A DNA stretch of 64,000 bases from Novosphingobium panipatense (GTDB lineage: Bacteria > Pseudomonadota > Alphaproteobacteria > Sphingomonadales > Sphingomonadaceae). Location of the stretch: NCBI RefSeq assembly GCF_002149965.1, contig NZ_MSQB01000001.1:124001-188000 (forward strand), in the 5' to 3' direction. Of this stretch, positions 15,929 through 24,900 are shown piece after piece (the first letter of the stretch is position 1; each line of letters opens with the position of its first letter). Position numbers and translations under genes: made by a program. The notes under the pieces were generated by a model that was given only the letters and a program-made list of their open reading frames with translations, searched no databases and was not told the origin of the DNA.

Positions 15929-16349
15929 TGTTCTTCTCCCGGTAAGCCAGGATCGCCACGAGAATGAACCCGCCGACAAGACCCATGTGCTCGAAGAAGG
16001 CATTGGTCGCGCCGAAGCGCTCGGGGCCTGTGGGCATGGCCCAGAAGGCATTGGCGATCAGCGCGGCGAAGAAGGTGAACACGCCAAGCATTCCCGCGCC
16101 GAGCCAGACTAAACGGTTCGTAAGGATGAGCAGCGGGCCGATCAGTTCCACTGCGATGGTGAGCGCTGCCCACAGCGCGGGCGGGGTCAGGCCGAAGTGG
16201 GTCTGTTCCGCCACGGCGCCCTGCCAGTCGGTGAGCTTGGTGAGCCCGCCGACGAGGTAGGCGCCCACCAGCAGGAGGCGGGCGAGGAACCCGGTCGGTG
16301 CGAAGTCCAGCACCGATGCGACGAATTTGGGCGTACCGGTGCCGGACAT
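15921..16349 (-). CDS. DoxX family membrane protein
   Basis: A 142-residue protein with four predicted hydrophobic helices, beginning near FLARLLLVGAYLVGGLTKL and ending at GLVGGFILVAILAY. This is the DoxX/SURF4-like fold; DoxX-type proteins are linked to quinone-dependent redox or oxidative-stress functions, but biochemical roles are unclear. It lies 3 nt after the exported VOC protein and overlaps the porin's GTG start, so the three look cotranscribed. Nothing in the sequence fixes a specific substrate. Confidence 0.8.
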   Translation of the reverse strand: MSGTGTPKFVASVLDFAPTGFLARLLLVGAYLVGGLTKLTDWQGAVAEQTHFGLTPPALWAALTIAVELIGPLLILTNRLVWLGAGMLGVFTFFAALIANAFWAMPTGPERFGATNAFFEHMGLVGGFILVAILAYREKNSA

Positions 16350-16352
16350 GGC

Positions 16353-17270
16353 TCAGTTGACCTCGTTCGCGTTGACTTCGCCAGAGTGGATCTCGGCGAT
16401 GTAACCGCCGGGGAAGCGCACCATGGCAGCTTGACGCTTGCCCGTCGTGTAAGGTGCGACCAGCGTCTCCACACCTGCCGCCGAGGCTTTGGCCAGCGTC
16501 GCGTTGAGATCGTTAACCGCATAGCCGGTCATGTCGCGGCCATAAGGCCAGGGCAGTTGCCCGTCCGAGACGTAGACCACCATCTTGCCGTAGCCGCTGG
16601 TGATCGCAACGCGGCGGATGGCCTTGCCGGGTTCGCCGATCTCGGCGCCATTGGCGGCCTTGTCATCGGCGGTGATCTTGGCGTGCGCGAAGCCGGTCCA
16701 GCTCTTGATGAACGTATCGGCGGCATCGACGGTCAGGTAGATGCGGTTCTCCGGCACGGTTTCGAGCGCGGTGTAGCTCGGCTTGGCGGTGTGCCAGTAG
16801 AGCTGCATGTTCACGCCGCCCGGCCACTGGATCACCGAGTCCCGGCCGATCGGATCGGGGAAAGTCTCCAGACGGCGGACCGCGCCGTAGCTGACCGCAG
16901 ACTTCACGGCGGCGTCGAGATCGGTGACCAGATAGCCGGTGCGCTCGTCGCCGAAGGGATAGGGGATCGGCGTCTTGAAGCCGAAGACCGAGACGGTGCC
17001 TGCGGGGGTCAGCACGAGCTGCGATTTTGTGAGGCTCTTGGTCGGCGTCACCTGGAATTCGCCCTGCTTGCTGGTGGTGCCACCGAAGGTGGCGACGAAG
17101 CTGGCAACGAAGGTGTCGAACTGGTCTTGCGGCACGTAGACGTGGGTGGTGTCGTATTGCGCGCCGACCGCGTAGTCGGCGGTGGCAGCAGGCTTGGCGA
17201 TGGCGGCGGGAACGGCGATCGGGCTGGCGGCGATCACGGCAGTGGCGAAAAGGAAGGCGAGGCGCTTCAT
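16353..17270 (-). CDS. Exported VOC/glyoxalase-fold protein
   Basis: A 305-residue protein starting MKRLAFLFATAVIAA with a Sec signal ending near AIAKP. ATG 17270 is preceded by AAGGAG at 7 nt, so the longer frame upstream is rejected. Two related halves, each with a TGY-V-DL-A strand pattern (TGYLVTDLDAAV and TGYAVNDLNATL), indicate a duplicated vicinal-oxygen-chelate fold. Clear metal ligands of a known enzyme are not obvious, so catalytic function is unassigned. First gene of a minus-strand set with DoxX and a porin. The periplasmic location is inferred from the signal. Confidence 0.72.
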   Translation of the reverse strand: MKRLAFLFATAVIAASPIAVPAAIAKPAATADYAVGAQYDTTHVYVPQDQFDTFVASFVATFGGTTSKQGEFQVTPTKSLTKSQLVLTPAGTVSVFGFKTPIPYPFGDERTGYLVTDLDAAVKSAVSYGAVRRLETFPDPIGRDSVIQWPGGVNMQLYWHTAKPSYTALETVPENRIYLTVDAADTFIKSWTGFAHAKITADDKAANGAEIGEPGKAIRRVAITSGYGKMVVYVSDGQLPWPYGRDMTGYAVNDLNATLAKASAAGVETLVAPYTTGKRQAAMVRFPGGYIAEIHSGEVNANEVN

Positions 17271-17402
17271 CGAAGGTCTCCTTGGGAGAGGTATTGGGGC
17301 GAGTTTCATCGTCGTCTCGGACATGTCCGGCTTCCGCGTTCTGGGCGGGGGACGGAGCTTCCGAGAGCGGTTTAGGGCGCGAACGAACCGCTATCGATCC
17401 GA

Positions 17403-17431
17403 ATAATATCGTTCGATATGTTCGAGATTAT
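17403..17431. promoter_or_regulatory. AT-rich palindrome upstream of the VOC-DoxX-porin set
   Basis: Inverted repeat ATAATATCG / CGAGATTAT (9-nt arms, one mismatch, 11-nt spacer) in the 205-bp gap between the VOC gene start and the amidohydrolase stop. It sits about 130-160 nt upstream of the VOC start codon, where an operator or promoter element could lie. No adjacent regulator. Confidence 0.35.
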
Positions 17432-17441
17432 AGAATGAAAT

Positions 17442-17469
17442 GCGGCCCTTCCTCATCGGGAAGGGCCGC
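17442..17469 (-). terminator. Intrinsic terminator of the amidohydrolase operon
   Basis: Perfect 11-bp stem GCGGCCCTTCC / GGAAGGGCCGC with a 6-nt loop, placed 7 nt after the amidohydrolase stop. On the minus strand it is followed by a T-rich run (ATTTCATT). Confidence 0.75.
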
Positions 17470-17475
17470 GCCGGG

Positions 17476-19419
17476 TCAGACGGCCCAGCAGCCGCAGCCG
17501 AGCGATCCCCAGAAGGTCTGGACATCGGCGGCGGGAACATTGGCGCCGAGTGCAGCGGCATGATCATGCCCATGGACGCCGCAGGAGCTGGCGCAGCCGC
17601 AGGCAGAGGCCAGCTTCTGCTTGGCTTCGGGCGTCTGGTAATAGCCGCCGAACGTCGCGACCGGCGACCAGTCGGGCATCGGGCGCGGCAGTTCCGGGGC
17701 GAGCGGGCGATAGTCGCCCTCGCCATGCACCACCTTGCCGCCCAGCAGGGTCAGGATCGAGCGGATGTGGACGATCTCATTGTCCGGCACGCTGAAGTAG
17801 TCGTCGGAAAGCAGCGCGAGGTCGGCCAGCTGGCCCGCTTTGATCTGGCCCTTCTTGCCCACTTCGTTCGAGAACCAGGTGTTCTCATGCGTCCACATGC
17901 GCAGTGCCTTCTCGCGGCTGACGCGGTTGTCGCCGCGATAGAGCGAAAGGCCGCCCACGGTGCGCCCGGTGACCAGCCACGAGAGCGAGACCCAGGGGTT
18001 GTAGCTGGCAACGCGGGTGGCGTCGGTACCGCCGCCCACGGGGATACCGGCAGCGATCATGCGGGCGATCGGCGGCGTGCGTTCGGCGGCCTTCGCGCCG
18101 TAGCGCTCGACGAAATATTCGCCCTGATAGGCCATGCGGTGCTGCACGGCGATGCCGCCGCCAAGCGCGGCGATACGGTCGATATTGCGGTCCGAAATGG
18201 TCTCGGCGTGGTCGAAGAACCAGTTGATGCCTTCGAGCGCGATGTCGCGGTTGACCTTTTCGTAGACGTCGAGCGCGCGGCCGATCGTCTCGTCATAAGT
18301 GGCGTGAAGGCGCCAGGGCCAGCGGTTCTCGGCGAGCAGGCGGATGACGGGCTCGAGATCGCCTTCCATGCTGGGCGCCATGTCCGGGCGAGGCTGGCGG
18401 AAGTCCTCGAAGTCGGCGGCGGAATAGACCAGCATCTCGCCCGCGCCGTTGTGGCGATAGGTGTCGTCGCCCTGTCCCGGCGTGACCTGCTTGGCCCAGC
18501 CCGCGAAGTCCGCCAGTTCTTCCTTCGGCTTCTGCGTGAAGAGGTTGTAGCTGATGCGCACGGTCAGCTGGTCTTCGGCGTGCAGCTTCTCGATGATATC
18601 GTAGTCGTCGGGATAATTCTGGAAGCCGCCGCCCGCGTCGATCACGCCGGTCACGCCCAGCGCGTTGACTTCGCGCATGAAGTGGCGGGTGGAGTTGAGC
18701 TGGTATTCGGGCGGCAGCTTGGGGCCCTTGGCGAGCGTGGAATAGAGGATCGTCGCATTGGGCTGGGCCAGCAGCAGGCCGGTCGGGTTGCCGGCGGCAT
18801 CGCGCACGATCTCGCCGCCCGGCGGGTTCGGCGTGTCCTTGGTATAGCCGACGACGCGCAGGGCGGCGGCATTGAGCAGCGCGCGGTCGTAGAGGTGAAG
18901 GATGAAGACCGGCGTATCGGGGGCGACGGCGTTCAGCTCCGCGATCGTCGGCAGGCGCTTTTCGGCGAACTGGTGCTCGGTAAAGCCGCCGACGACGCGG
19001 ACCCACTGCGGGGCGGGGGTATTGTCGACCTGCCTCTTCAGCATCGCCATGGCCTCTGCCAGCGAGGTCACGCCATCCCACCGCAGCTCCATGTTGAAGT
19101 TCAGGCCGCCGCGGATGATGTGCATGTGGCTGTCGATCAGGCCGGGGATCAGGCGGTGGCCCTTGGCGTCGATCACCACGGCGCCGGGCGCGGCGGCTTC
19201 GCGCGCTTCCTGTTCGCTGCCCACGGTCAGGAACTTGCCGTCACGGATGACCACGGCTTCGGCCTGCGGGTTTTCTCGGTCGAGCGTGGTGACCTTGGCG
19301 TTGACGATGATCGTGTCGGACATGGAAGTTTCCCTGGAACGTGCGGTTTGACTGGAAATGAGTGAGGGCAGGAGCGAAGTTGCCGCCGCTCCCAGCAAAG
19401 TGTTGCGCCGGGTGATCAC
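17476..19419 (-). CDS. YtcJ-type amidohydrolase, exported, with Cys/His-rich tail
   Basis: A 647-residue amidohydrolase-3 (YtcJ) family protein. Visible elements are the metal motif DSHMH near residue 97, the TIM-barrel histidine in FFDHAETIS, and the late GGGTDAT motif. The N-terminus MITRRNTLLGAAATSLLP is Tat-like. GTG 19419 is preferred because it overlaps the XapX stop (GTGA); an internal ATG (MSDTIIV, 19323) is a possible cytoplasmic start. The C-terminal ~45 residues hold five cysteines and three histidines (ACGCASSCGVHGHDH and GCGC), an unusual possible metal site. Substrate unknown. Part of an operon with XapX and an isochorismatase-fold protein. Confidence 0.85.
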   Translation of the reverse strand: MITRRNTLLGAAATSLLPSLISSQTARSRETSMSDTIIVNAKVTTLDRENPQAEAVVIRDGKFLTVGSEQEAREAAAPGAVVIDAKGHRLIPGLIDSHMHIIRGGLNFNMELRWDGVTSLAEAMAMLKRQVDNTPAPQWVRVVGGFTEHQFAEKRLPTIAELNAVAPDTPVFILHLYDRALLNAAALRVVGYTKDTPNPPGGEIVRDAAGNPTGLLLAQPNATILYSTLAKGPKLPPEYQLNSTRHFMREVNALGVTGVIDAGGGFQNYPDDYDIIEKLHAEDQLTVRISYNLFTQKPKEELADFAGWAKQVTPGQGDDTYRHNGAGEMLVYSAADFEDFRQPRPDMAPSMEGDLEPVIRLLAENRWPWRLHATYDETIGRALDVYEKVNRDIALEGINWFFDHAETISDRNIDRIAALGGGIAVQHRMAYQGEYFVERYGAKAAERTPPIARMIAAGIPVGGGTDATRVASYNPWVSLSWLVTGRTVGGLSLYRGDNRVSREKALRMWTHENTWFSNEVGKKGQIKAGQLADLALLSDDYFSVPDNEIVHIRSILTLLGGKVVHGEGDYRPLAPELPRPMPDWSPVATFGGYYQTPEAKQKLASACGCASSCGVHGHDHAAALGANVPAADVQTFWGSLGCGCWAV

Positions 19420-19688
19420 GCTTCCGCCTTCTCTTCGGAAGTGCGGCAGGGGAACTTGTCCCCAGGAAGCCGTCCCAGGACGTGCTTGCGGCAGTCGGTC
19501 TGCACGAACTGGGCGACTTCCTCGTGGGCCATGATTTTCTTCGCCAGCGGAACGATCTGTTCGCCCAGGAGGATACCGAGAAGCCCGATCAGGGCAATCA
19601 TCGGCGGGGCCGGCGAACGGACGCCGAGGAGACTGTAGACCACGCCTACCAGCAACCCGGCGGCAATCGAGAGAAGGTAGGGCTTCAT
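19416..19688 (-). CDS. XapX domain-containing small membrane protein
   Basis: A 90-residue protein with two N-terminal transmembrane helices: YLLSIAAGLLVGVVYSLLGV, then a PAPPMIALIGLLGILLGEQ segment. This is the typical XapX (DUF1427) pattern. The C-terminal 40 residues are soluble and contain two cysteines (TDCRKH and FPCRT). Its stop overlaps the amidohydrolase start. XapX proteins frequently neighbour YtcJ amidohydrolases and isochorismatase-like hydrolases, as here, but their role is unknown. Confidence 0.8.
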   Translation of the reverse strand: MKPYLLSIAAGLLVGVVYSLLGVRSPAPPMIALIGLLGILLGEQIVPLAKKIMAHEEVAQFVQTDCRKHVLGRLPGDKFPCRTSEEKAEA

Positions 19689-19716
19689 CTGAGGTTTCCT
19701 TGGTACTCGTTGGGAG

Positions 19717-19810
19717 CTTCGACAGGCTCAGCCTGGGCGGATATTAGTGCTCCAGTCTCACCTTCCGCTCACCCTGAGCTTGTCGAAGGGTCATCCTGAG
19801 CCTGTCGAAG
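19717..19810. repeat. Sphingomonad-type interspersed repeats (CCTGAGCYTGTCGAAGG), three copies
   Basis: One inverted copy (CTTCGACAGGCTCAG, 19717-19731) and two direct copies (19774-19788 and 19796-19810) of a 15-17-nt unit, in the 136-bp gap between the isochorismatase-family gene and the XapX gene. The inverted arrangement can form a stem. Units of this sequence are, from memory, abundant in intergenic regions of sphingomonads. Confidence 0.8.
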
Positions 19811-19824
19811 GATCTAAGGCGGGC

Positions 19825-20496
19825 TCAGTGACCGCCCTCGGATGCGCCAAACATGGTCTTGGCGTAATTGATGCCGATACCGTAGGCGCCGCCCCACTTC
19901 TTGGCGATTCCGGTGGTGCTGTCGTAAGTTTCGGTGCGGGCCCAGTCACGCTGGAGTTCGAGCAGGTACTGGAGCGAGGTCATCGGCACGGCGCCGAGCT
20001 GGATCATGCGCTCCACGGCGCGCTCATGGGCTTCGGTGGAGATGTCGCCGCAGGCATCGGTGATGACATAGGCCTCGAAGCCTTGGTCGATGGCCGAGGC
20101 GACCGGGCCGACGATGCAGACCGAGGTCCACAGGCCTGCAAAGACGATGCGCGGCTTGGCGATGCGGTTGATTTCCTCGATCACCGCGGCGTCTTCCCAG
20201 GTGTTCATGCTGGTACGGTCGAGCATGGCCTGACCTTCGAAGGCCTCGGTGATCTCGTCGAACATCGGGCCGGAGAAGCTCTTCTCGGCAACCGTGGTGA
20301 GGATGGTGGGGACATTGAAGGACTTGGCGCCGCGCGAGATCAGGGCGGCATTGTTGCGCAGCAGCTCCGCCGAGATCGACTTGGTGGCAAAGGCCATCTG
20401 CGACTGGAAGTCGATCAGGACAAGGGCATGATTGTCAGGCGAGATCAGCGACTTGCCGGGGGTTGCAGTGGCGGTGGGGATCGTGGTGGCGGTCAT
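19825..20496 (-). CDS. Isochorismatase-family cysteine hydrolase (YcaC-like)
   Basis: A 223-residue protein of the isochorismatase/nicotinamidase superfamily: Asp29 in VLIDFQ, a lysine in TVAEKSF, and the nucleophilic cysteine in AGLWTSVCIVG. LDRTSMNTWED is characteristic of the YcaC-like subgroup, usually homo-oligomeric hydrolases of unsettled substrate. AGGAG precedes ATG 20496 at 7 nt. It leads the operon with XapX and amidohydrolase, separated from them by a repeat cluster. An amide or ester hydrolase role fits, but no substrate can be named. Confidence 0.82.
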   Translation of the reverse strand: MTATTIPTATATPGKSLISPDNHALVLIDFQSQMAFATKSISAELLRNNAALISRGAKSFNVPTILTTVAEKSFSGPMFDEITEAFEGQAMLDRTSMNTWEDAAVIEEINRIAKPRIVFAGLWTSVCIVGPVASAIDQGFEAYVITDACGDISTEAHERAVERMIQLGAVPMTSLQYLLELQRDWARTETYDSTTGIAKKWGGAYGIGINYAKTMFGASEGGH

Positions 20497-21013
20497 CGGT
20501 AAGCTCCTGTCGTTGTCTGTTGAAGCTGTTTTTGCGCCAATTCGTGCATCGGTGTAGCTGGATAAAATGGAGAAAATTGTTCGATGAAGTTGAAAAGCTG
20601 GCCGGTGAGGCGATCAGGCTCGCGCGCCTGCATTGTGCCTGCGGAGCAGCGGCGCGGGAATCAACCGTTGGTATAGGCGTTGGTATGGGGCCTTCACGCC
20701 TTCACGGCAGTTTGAGCCGGTCTCCCGCGGCGACCGCGAAGCTTGTTGTGCAGCGCAGTAAACATCGGTTCGCCGCAAGAAGCGCTCGAACTAACGGCAG
20801 CGGCAAGGGCACTAACAAGGGTGTTCATGTAGCCGAAAGGTAGATCTGAACACCCATGTCATCCCTAGTGTTCAAATGCAGCAGAGATGCAGCACATCAT
20901 GCAAGACGAGACAAGGGGGCTTGGATCGCTGAAGACGCCAAATTCGGCGCGGCGGTCTAATGAAAAACTGCGATTACGCAGGCCCTATTGGTCAAGTTTG
21001 GAGGAGTAACGCG
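20497..21013. other. 517-bp intergenic region with inverted repeat, divergent promoters
   Basis: No convincing gene. It separates the divergent isochorismatase-family and OmpA-family genes. The longest frame inside (20463-20843, +) starts within the neighbouring gene, lacks a ribosome site and has no recognisable product. A perfect 9-bp inverted repeat, GGGTGTTCA / TGAACACCC (20819-20827 and 20847-20855), sits about 160 nt before the OmpA start, with a further GTGTTCA half-site at about 20868. It could be an operator or a structured leader. Confidence 0.6.
20819..20855. promoter_or_regulatory. Inverted repeat in the ompA-family upstream region
   Basis: Perfect arms GGGTGTTCA and TGAACACCC separated by 19 nt. 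Another GTGTTCA follows about 13 nt later, giving three half-sites. Function inferred only from symmetry and position. Confidence 0.4.
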
Positions 21014-21898
21014 ATGAAGATCAATTCCAAAAAATCCAAAGTTCTCCTGCTTTTGGCCCTGATCGGCGGAACCGCTTCGGGCACAGTTGCCGCGCAGACG
21101 GAAGAACAGCCGCCGGAAGCAGACGTTTCGGCCACCGTATATGGCTCGCGCCCGGCCGATCAGGCCGAGATGACCGAGGGCCCCGAGGTCAAGGGCATCA
21201 TCTCCGCACGCAGCGGCGACAGGATGCAGGTCACCGCGGCGGATGGCAGCAAGTCGGTCGTCGCCATCAACGACGCCACCAAGATCAAGGCCAGCGGCGG
21301 GCTGTTCGGCCTTGCCAGCAACAAGCTGGCCGCAACCCAGCTGCTCAACGGCCTGCCGGTTACCGTCAAGACCCTGCAATCGGGTGACGGCCTGCTCGCC
21401 AGCCAGATCAATCTTCAGAACAAGGATCTGAAGACCGCGTCGATGATCCACAACGGCACCGACCAGCGCTTCGCGGAGCAGACCGCCGCTACCGAAGCCC
21501 TGCGCGGCCGCATGGGCGATATCGACCAGTACAACGTGAAGAGCACGACGAACGTGAACTTCGACACCGGCAAGGCCGTGCTTTCGCCGCAGGCCAAGCA
21601 GGACCTCTGCGCCGCCGCGACTTCGGCGGAAGGCATGGACAACGCCCTGCTGCTCGTCGTGGGTTACACGGACTCGACGGGCACCCCCGAAATCAACCAG
21701 GTGCTCAGCGAGAAGCGCGCGGGCAGCGTGGTGAACTATCTCCAGCAGGCCTGCCACTGGAAGCCCTATCGCATGCTGACCCCCACCGGCATGTCCGAGG
21801 CGGATCCGGTAGCGGATAACGATACTTACGAGGGCAAGGCGCAGAACCGCCGCGTCGCCGTGAACATCCTGGTCAGCAAGGGCCTGGACGGTCTCTGA
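21014..21898 (+). CDS. OmpA-family outer membrane/periplasmic protein
   Basis: A 294-residue exported protein. ATG 21014 has GGAGGAG 8 nt upstream and a Sec signal (KVLLLLALIGGTASGTVAA). An N-terminal ~100-residue domain resembles a small beta-rich fold (VKGIISARSGDRMQV). A linker with helical heptads follows, then a C-terminal OmpA peptidoglycan-binding domain (VNFDTGKAVLS, VVGYTDSTG and QNRRVAVNI), giving the usual TDS-G and NRRV signatures. It likely links the envelope to peptidoglycan. It stands alone between two divergent or convergent neighbours, with strong terminators after it. Confidence 0.88.
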   Translation: MKINSKKSKVLLLLALIGGTASGTVAAQTEEQPPEADVSATVYGSRPADQAEMTEGPEVKGIISARSGDRMQVTAADGSKSVVAINDATKIKASGGLFGLASNKLAATQLLNGLPVTVKTLQSGDGLLASQINLQNKDLKTASMIHNGTDQRFAEQTAATEALRGRMGDIDQYNVKSTTNVNFDTGKAVLSPQAKQDLCAAATSAEGMDNALLLVVGYTDSTGTPEINQVLSEKRAGSVVNYLQQACHWKPYRMLTPTGMSEADPVADNDTYEGKAQNRRVAVNILVSKGLDGL

Positions 21899-21909
21899 GG
21901 AAAAAAAAG

Positions 21910-21931
21910 GGGGCGGCCTTTGAGCCGCCCC
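21910..21931 (-). terminator. Intrinsic terminator for the TonB receptor transcript
   Basis: Stem GGGGCGGC / GCCGCCCC with a 6-nt loop. Eight A residues (21901-21908) precede it on the plus strand, so on the minus strand the hairpin is followed by a T8 tract, the classical form for the gene ending at 21991. Confidence 0.8.
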
Positions 21932-21951
21932 GCCAGTCCGAAACGAACTGG

Positions 21952-21980
21952 AGCGGCTGATCCGAACCGGATCAGCCGCT
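21952..21980 (+). terminator. Intrinsic terminator for the ompA-family transcript
   Basis: Perfect 13-bp stem AGCGGCTGATCCG / CGGATCAGCCGCT with a 3-nt loop, followed on the plus strand by TTCTT. It lies between the convergent OmpA and TonB genes, so each transcript meets both hairpins. Confidence 0.75.
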
Positions 21981-21990
21981 TTCTTCATAA

Positions 21991-24900
21991 CTAGAAGTTG
22001 ACCGTTGCGCCCACCGCGATCTGGCGGCCCAGCGAGTCGTAGCGCGCCGAGAGCGTGTTGCTCCGCGACAGGCCGTAGTTGTAGGAGTTCGGCAGCAACG
22101 GCGGCAGCTTGTCGAAGATATTGTTGGCCGAGATGCGGAACGAATAGGCCTCGTCGACGCGGAAGGTCAGGGCGAGATCGAAGTAGTTCTGCGCGCCGAT
22201 GCGGTAGAACGTCTCGCGCTCGCTGGTTTCGCTCCAGCCCAGTGCCGGATCGCCCGAGTTGCTGACGTTGGTCAGCGGGCCGACATAGCGCCAGTTGAAC
22301 GAGGCGTTGAAGAAGCGATTGTCGGTCGTGTAGGTGGCGCGAAGGCTGTGGGTCCACTTGGGGATCAGCTGGCCGCAGGGGCCGCCGTAGTAACCGGCAC
22401 AGTTGTACTTCGCCAGGATCGGCGAATCCTGACCGCCCGCCAGCGTGGTGAGCGAACCCGCGAAGTCGAGAGACAGATTGCCGTACTTGCCGAGACCGGT
22501 CGTGTACTGACCCTGGAAGTCCCAGCCGTGCGACTTGCTCTTGTAGTAGTTGGTGGTGCCGCCGCGGATATAGCCCGTGGTCGGGTTGGTGCCGGGGTTG
22601 CTGGAAAGCGTGCCGTCGGCATTGCGCACGAACATCGAGCAGAAGAAGTCGCTGCCGGTCTGGAGACAACCGTTCGAGAAGTAGTCGTAGTCGTTGTATC
22701 CGATCGAATCGTCGAGATCGATCAGGAAGCGGTCGACCGAGACCACGAGGCCGGGGAGGAAAGAGGGCTTCAGCACGACGCCGAAGGTCTTGGTATAGGC
22801 CGTCTCCGGGTTGACCGTATAGCCGCCGCGGCGAACCGTGCAGCCGATGTCGGTCGGGCAGACGAGGGTCGGGCTGCCGTAGAGGCTGTCTGCCAGACCC
22901 GTGGCGGCGCAGACTTCGCGCGAGGCCGCCGGAGCGCCGTAGACCGGGATCTGCTGGCCGTTGGCACCCGTGGTATAGGTTACCGTCGGTGCGCAGATGT
23001 CGTTGTAGGTCGTGTTGATACGGTCGTAGCTGATGTTGGAGCCCTGATAGGCTTCCACCACCGTCGGTGCGCGCTGGGCCTTGTTGATCGAGCCGCGGAA
23101 CGTGATGTCCGAAATCGGCGCCCAGATCGCCTCGGCCTTCCAGGTCGAGAAGGTATCGGGGTTGGAGCTGTACTTCGACAGTCGGAATGCGCCGTTGAAC
23201 TGAAGCAGATCCGCGAAGGGCTTATGTTCGATGATCGGAACCTGAAGCTCTACGTTGCCTTCCCAGACATGCTGCGAAAGGTTGCTGTCCGATCCGCCGT
23301 TGTTGGTGCGCCAGACGTCGTCGGCATAGCTCTTCAGCTTGTCCTGACGGAATTCCGCACCCAGCGCGATCGCCACGCCCTGTTCGGCCCAGGGGGACTG
23401 GATCCCGTAAGTGCCGAGATCGCCCTGAACGGTCGCCACCGCGTTATAGAGGGTGTTGATCGTGGTGGAGGTGCCGAAGCCGCCGTCGGTCAGGTAGTCG
23501 TAGAGCGCCTGGCTGTTGGTGGTCGAATTGGCGCTGAAGGCGTCGAAGGGAAGGCAGCCGTCCGCGGTGCCGCTGGCGCATTGCAGCTGGCCGTTCACGC
23601 TGACCACGTTGAGCGCGTTGTTGACGCGGTCGTAGTCGGGCTGGCCCCAGGTCATGTCCATGCGGTTGCGGGCGTAGACGCCGCCGACGTCATAGCTCCA
23701 CCCCTGCGCGAACTGGCCGCGCACGCCTGCGGTCGCGCGCAGGCCCTTGTTGAGGTAGACGTCCTCGATATCCTTCACGTTGCTGAAGCGATAGCGCACG
23801 TCGACCGGTGCCAGCGTCGAAGTACCGGCATCGGCGCCGCAGATGGTCTGCGCCTGCGAAGCCGACATGAGCGGATTGTTGCAGTTGACGTAGTAGGGCG
23901 AATTGCCGTCGCCATAGGAACTCGGCGCGAAGACGCGGGCCGGATAGGGGTTGGTCGAACGGTCGCGGAACCACATGACGCTGCCGTAGAGCTCGGCGGC
24001 GTCGGACAGCTCGAAAGAGGTGAAGCCGCCGGCATTCCAGCGCTTGTCCTCACGCTGGAACGAGTAGCCGTCATAGGGGTTGGCGGCCATGGCGTCGCTG
24101 TAGGGGACGAGCGTGCGCGAGCCGTCGGGGTTGTTGACGTACTGGTTGCCGCTGGCTGCTCCCGCGCGGGGCGAGATATAGCCGTAGGGCGTGTAGGTGG
24201 AAGTCGTGCAGGTGAGCGGGCCGTCCTTGACCGCTTCGACGAGCTGGCAGCCTGCGGTTTCGCGGGCGGAATAGGGGACCAGCGCCGCTTCGCGGTAGTT
24301 GACGTAGCCGCTGATGTGGAAGCGGTCGTCGAACAGCTTCTTGCCGAAGGTCAGTGACAGGTCGGCGCGGCCGCCGTCGGCGCTGGTACCGCGTGCGGGC
24401 TGATCGAACCCGTACTGGCTGGTGACGTCCGAAATCAGCGTGCGCTTGTTCTTGTGCAGGTAGAAATTGTAGTTGCCGTTGAGCTGCAGGCCTTCGAAAT
24501 CGTCATCCATGATGAAGTTGACGACACCGGCAACCGCGTCCGAACCGTAGACCGCCGAGGCGCCGCCGGTCAGCACGTCCACGCGCTTGATCAGCGACGT
24601 CGGGATCATGTTGGCGTCGATGCCGTTCATGGTGCCCACGCGCTTGCCGTCCACCAGGACGAGCGTGCGTTCGAAGCCGAGGTTGCGCAGCTTGATGCGT
24701 TGGCGACCGTCGGAATCCTGGTAGTTCTGCTGGCTGTCCGGTGCGATCTGGGGAATGCGGTTGAGCACTTCCTCAATGTTCACCGCAGCCTGCGCGCGGA
24801 TGGCATCGTTGGTGACCGAGACGATCGGCGCAGCTGCCGTCGAGTTCGGACGGTTGATGCGCGAGCCGGTGACGACGATCGAGCCGCCGGAAGCGCTGGC

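Noticed and set aside
14462..16051. ATG 16051 as the porin start
   Set aside because: This would place most of the DoxX C-terminal coding region in another frame of the porin; the GTG overlapping the DoxX stop fits better.
19717..19810. CRISPR-like reading of the short repeats
   Set aside because: Only three short copies in mixed orientation without regular spacers; they are interspersed palindromes.
20463..20843. 126-codon plus-strand frame in the ompA upstream region
   Set aside because: It begins inside the adjacent gene, has no ribosome site and codes for no recognisable protein.
22348..24357. 669-codon plus-strand frame opposite the TonB receptor
   Set aside because: Arg/Val/Ala-rich shadow; the receptor has signal, plug and terminal Phe.
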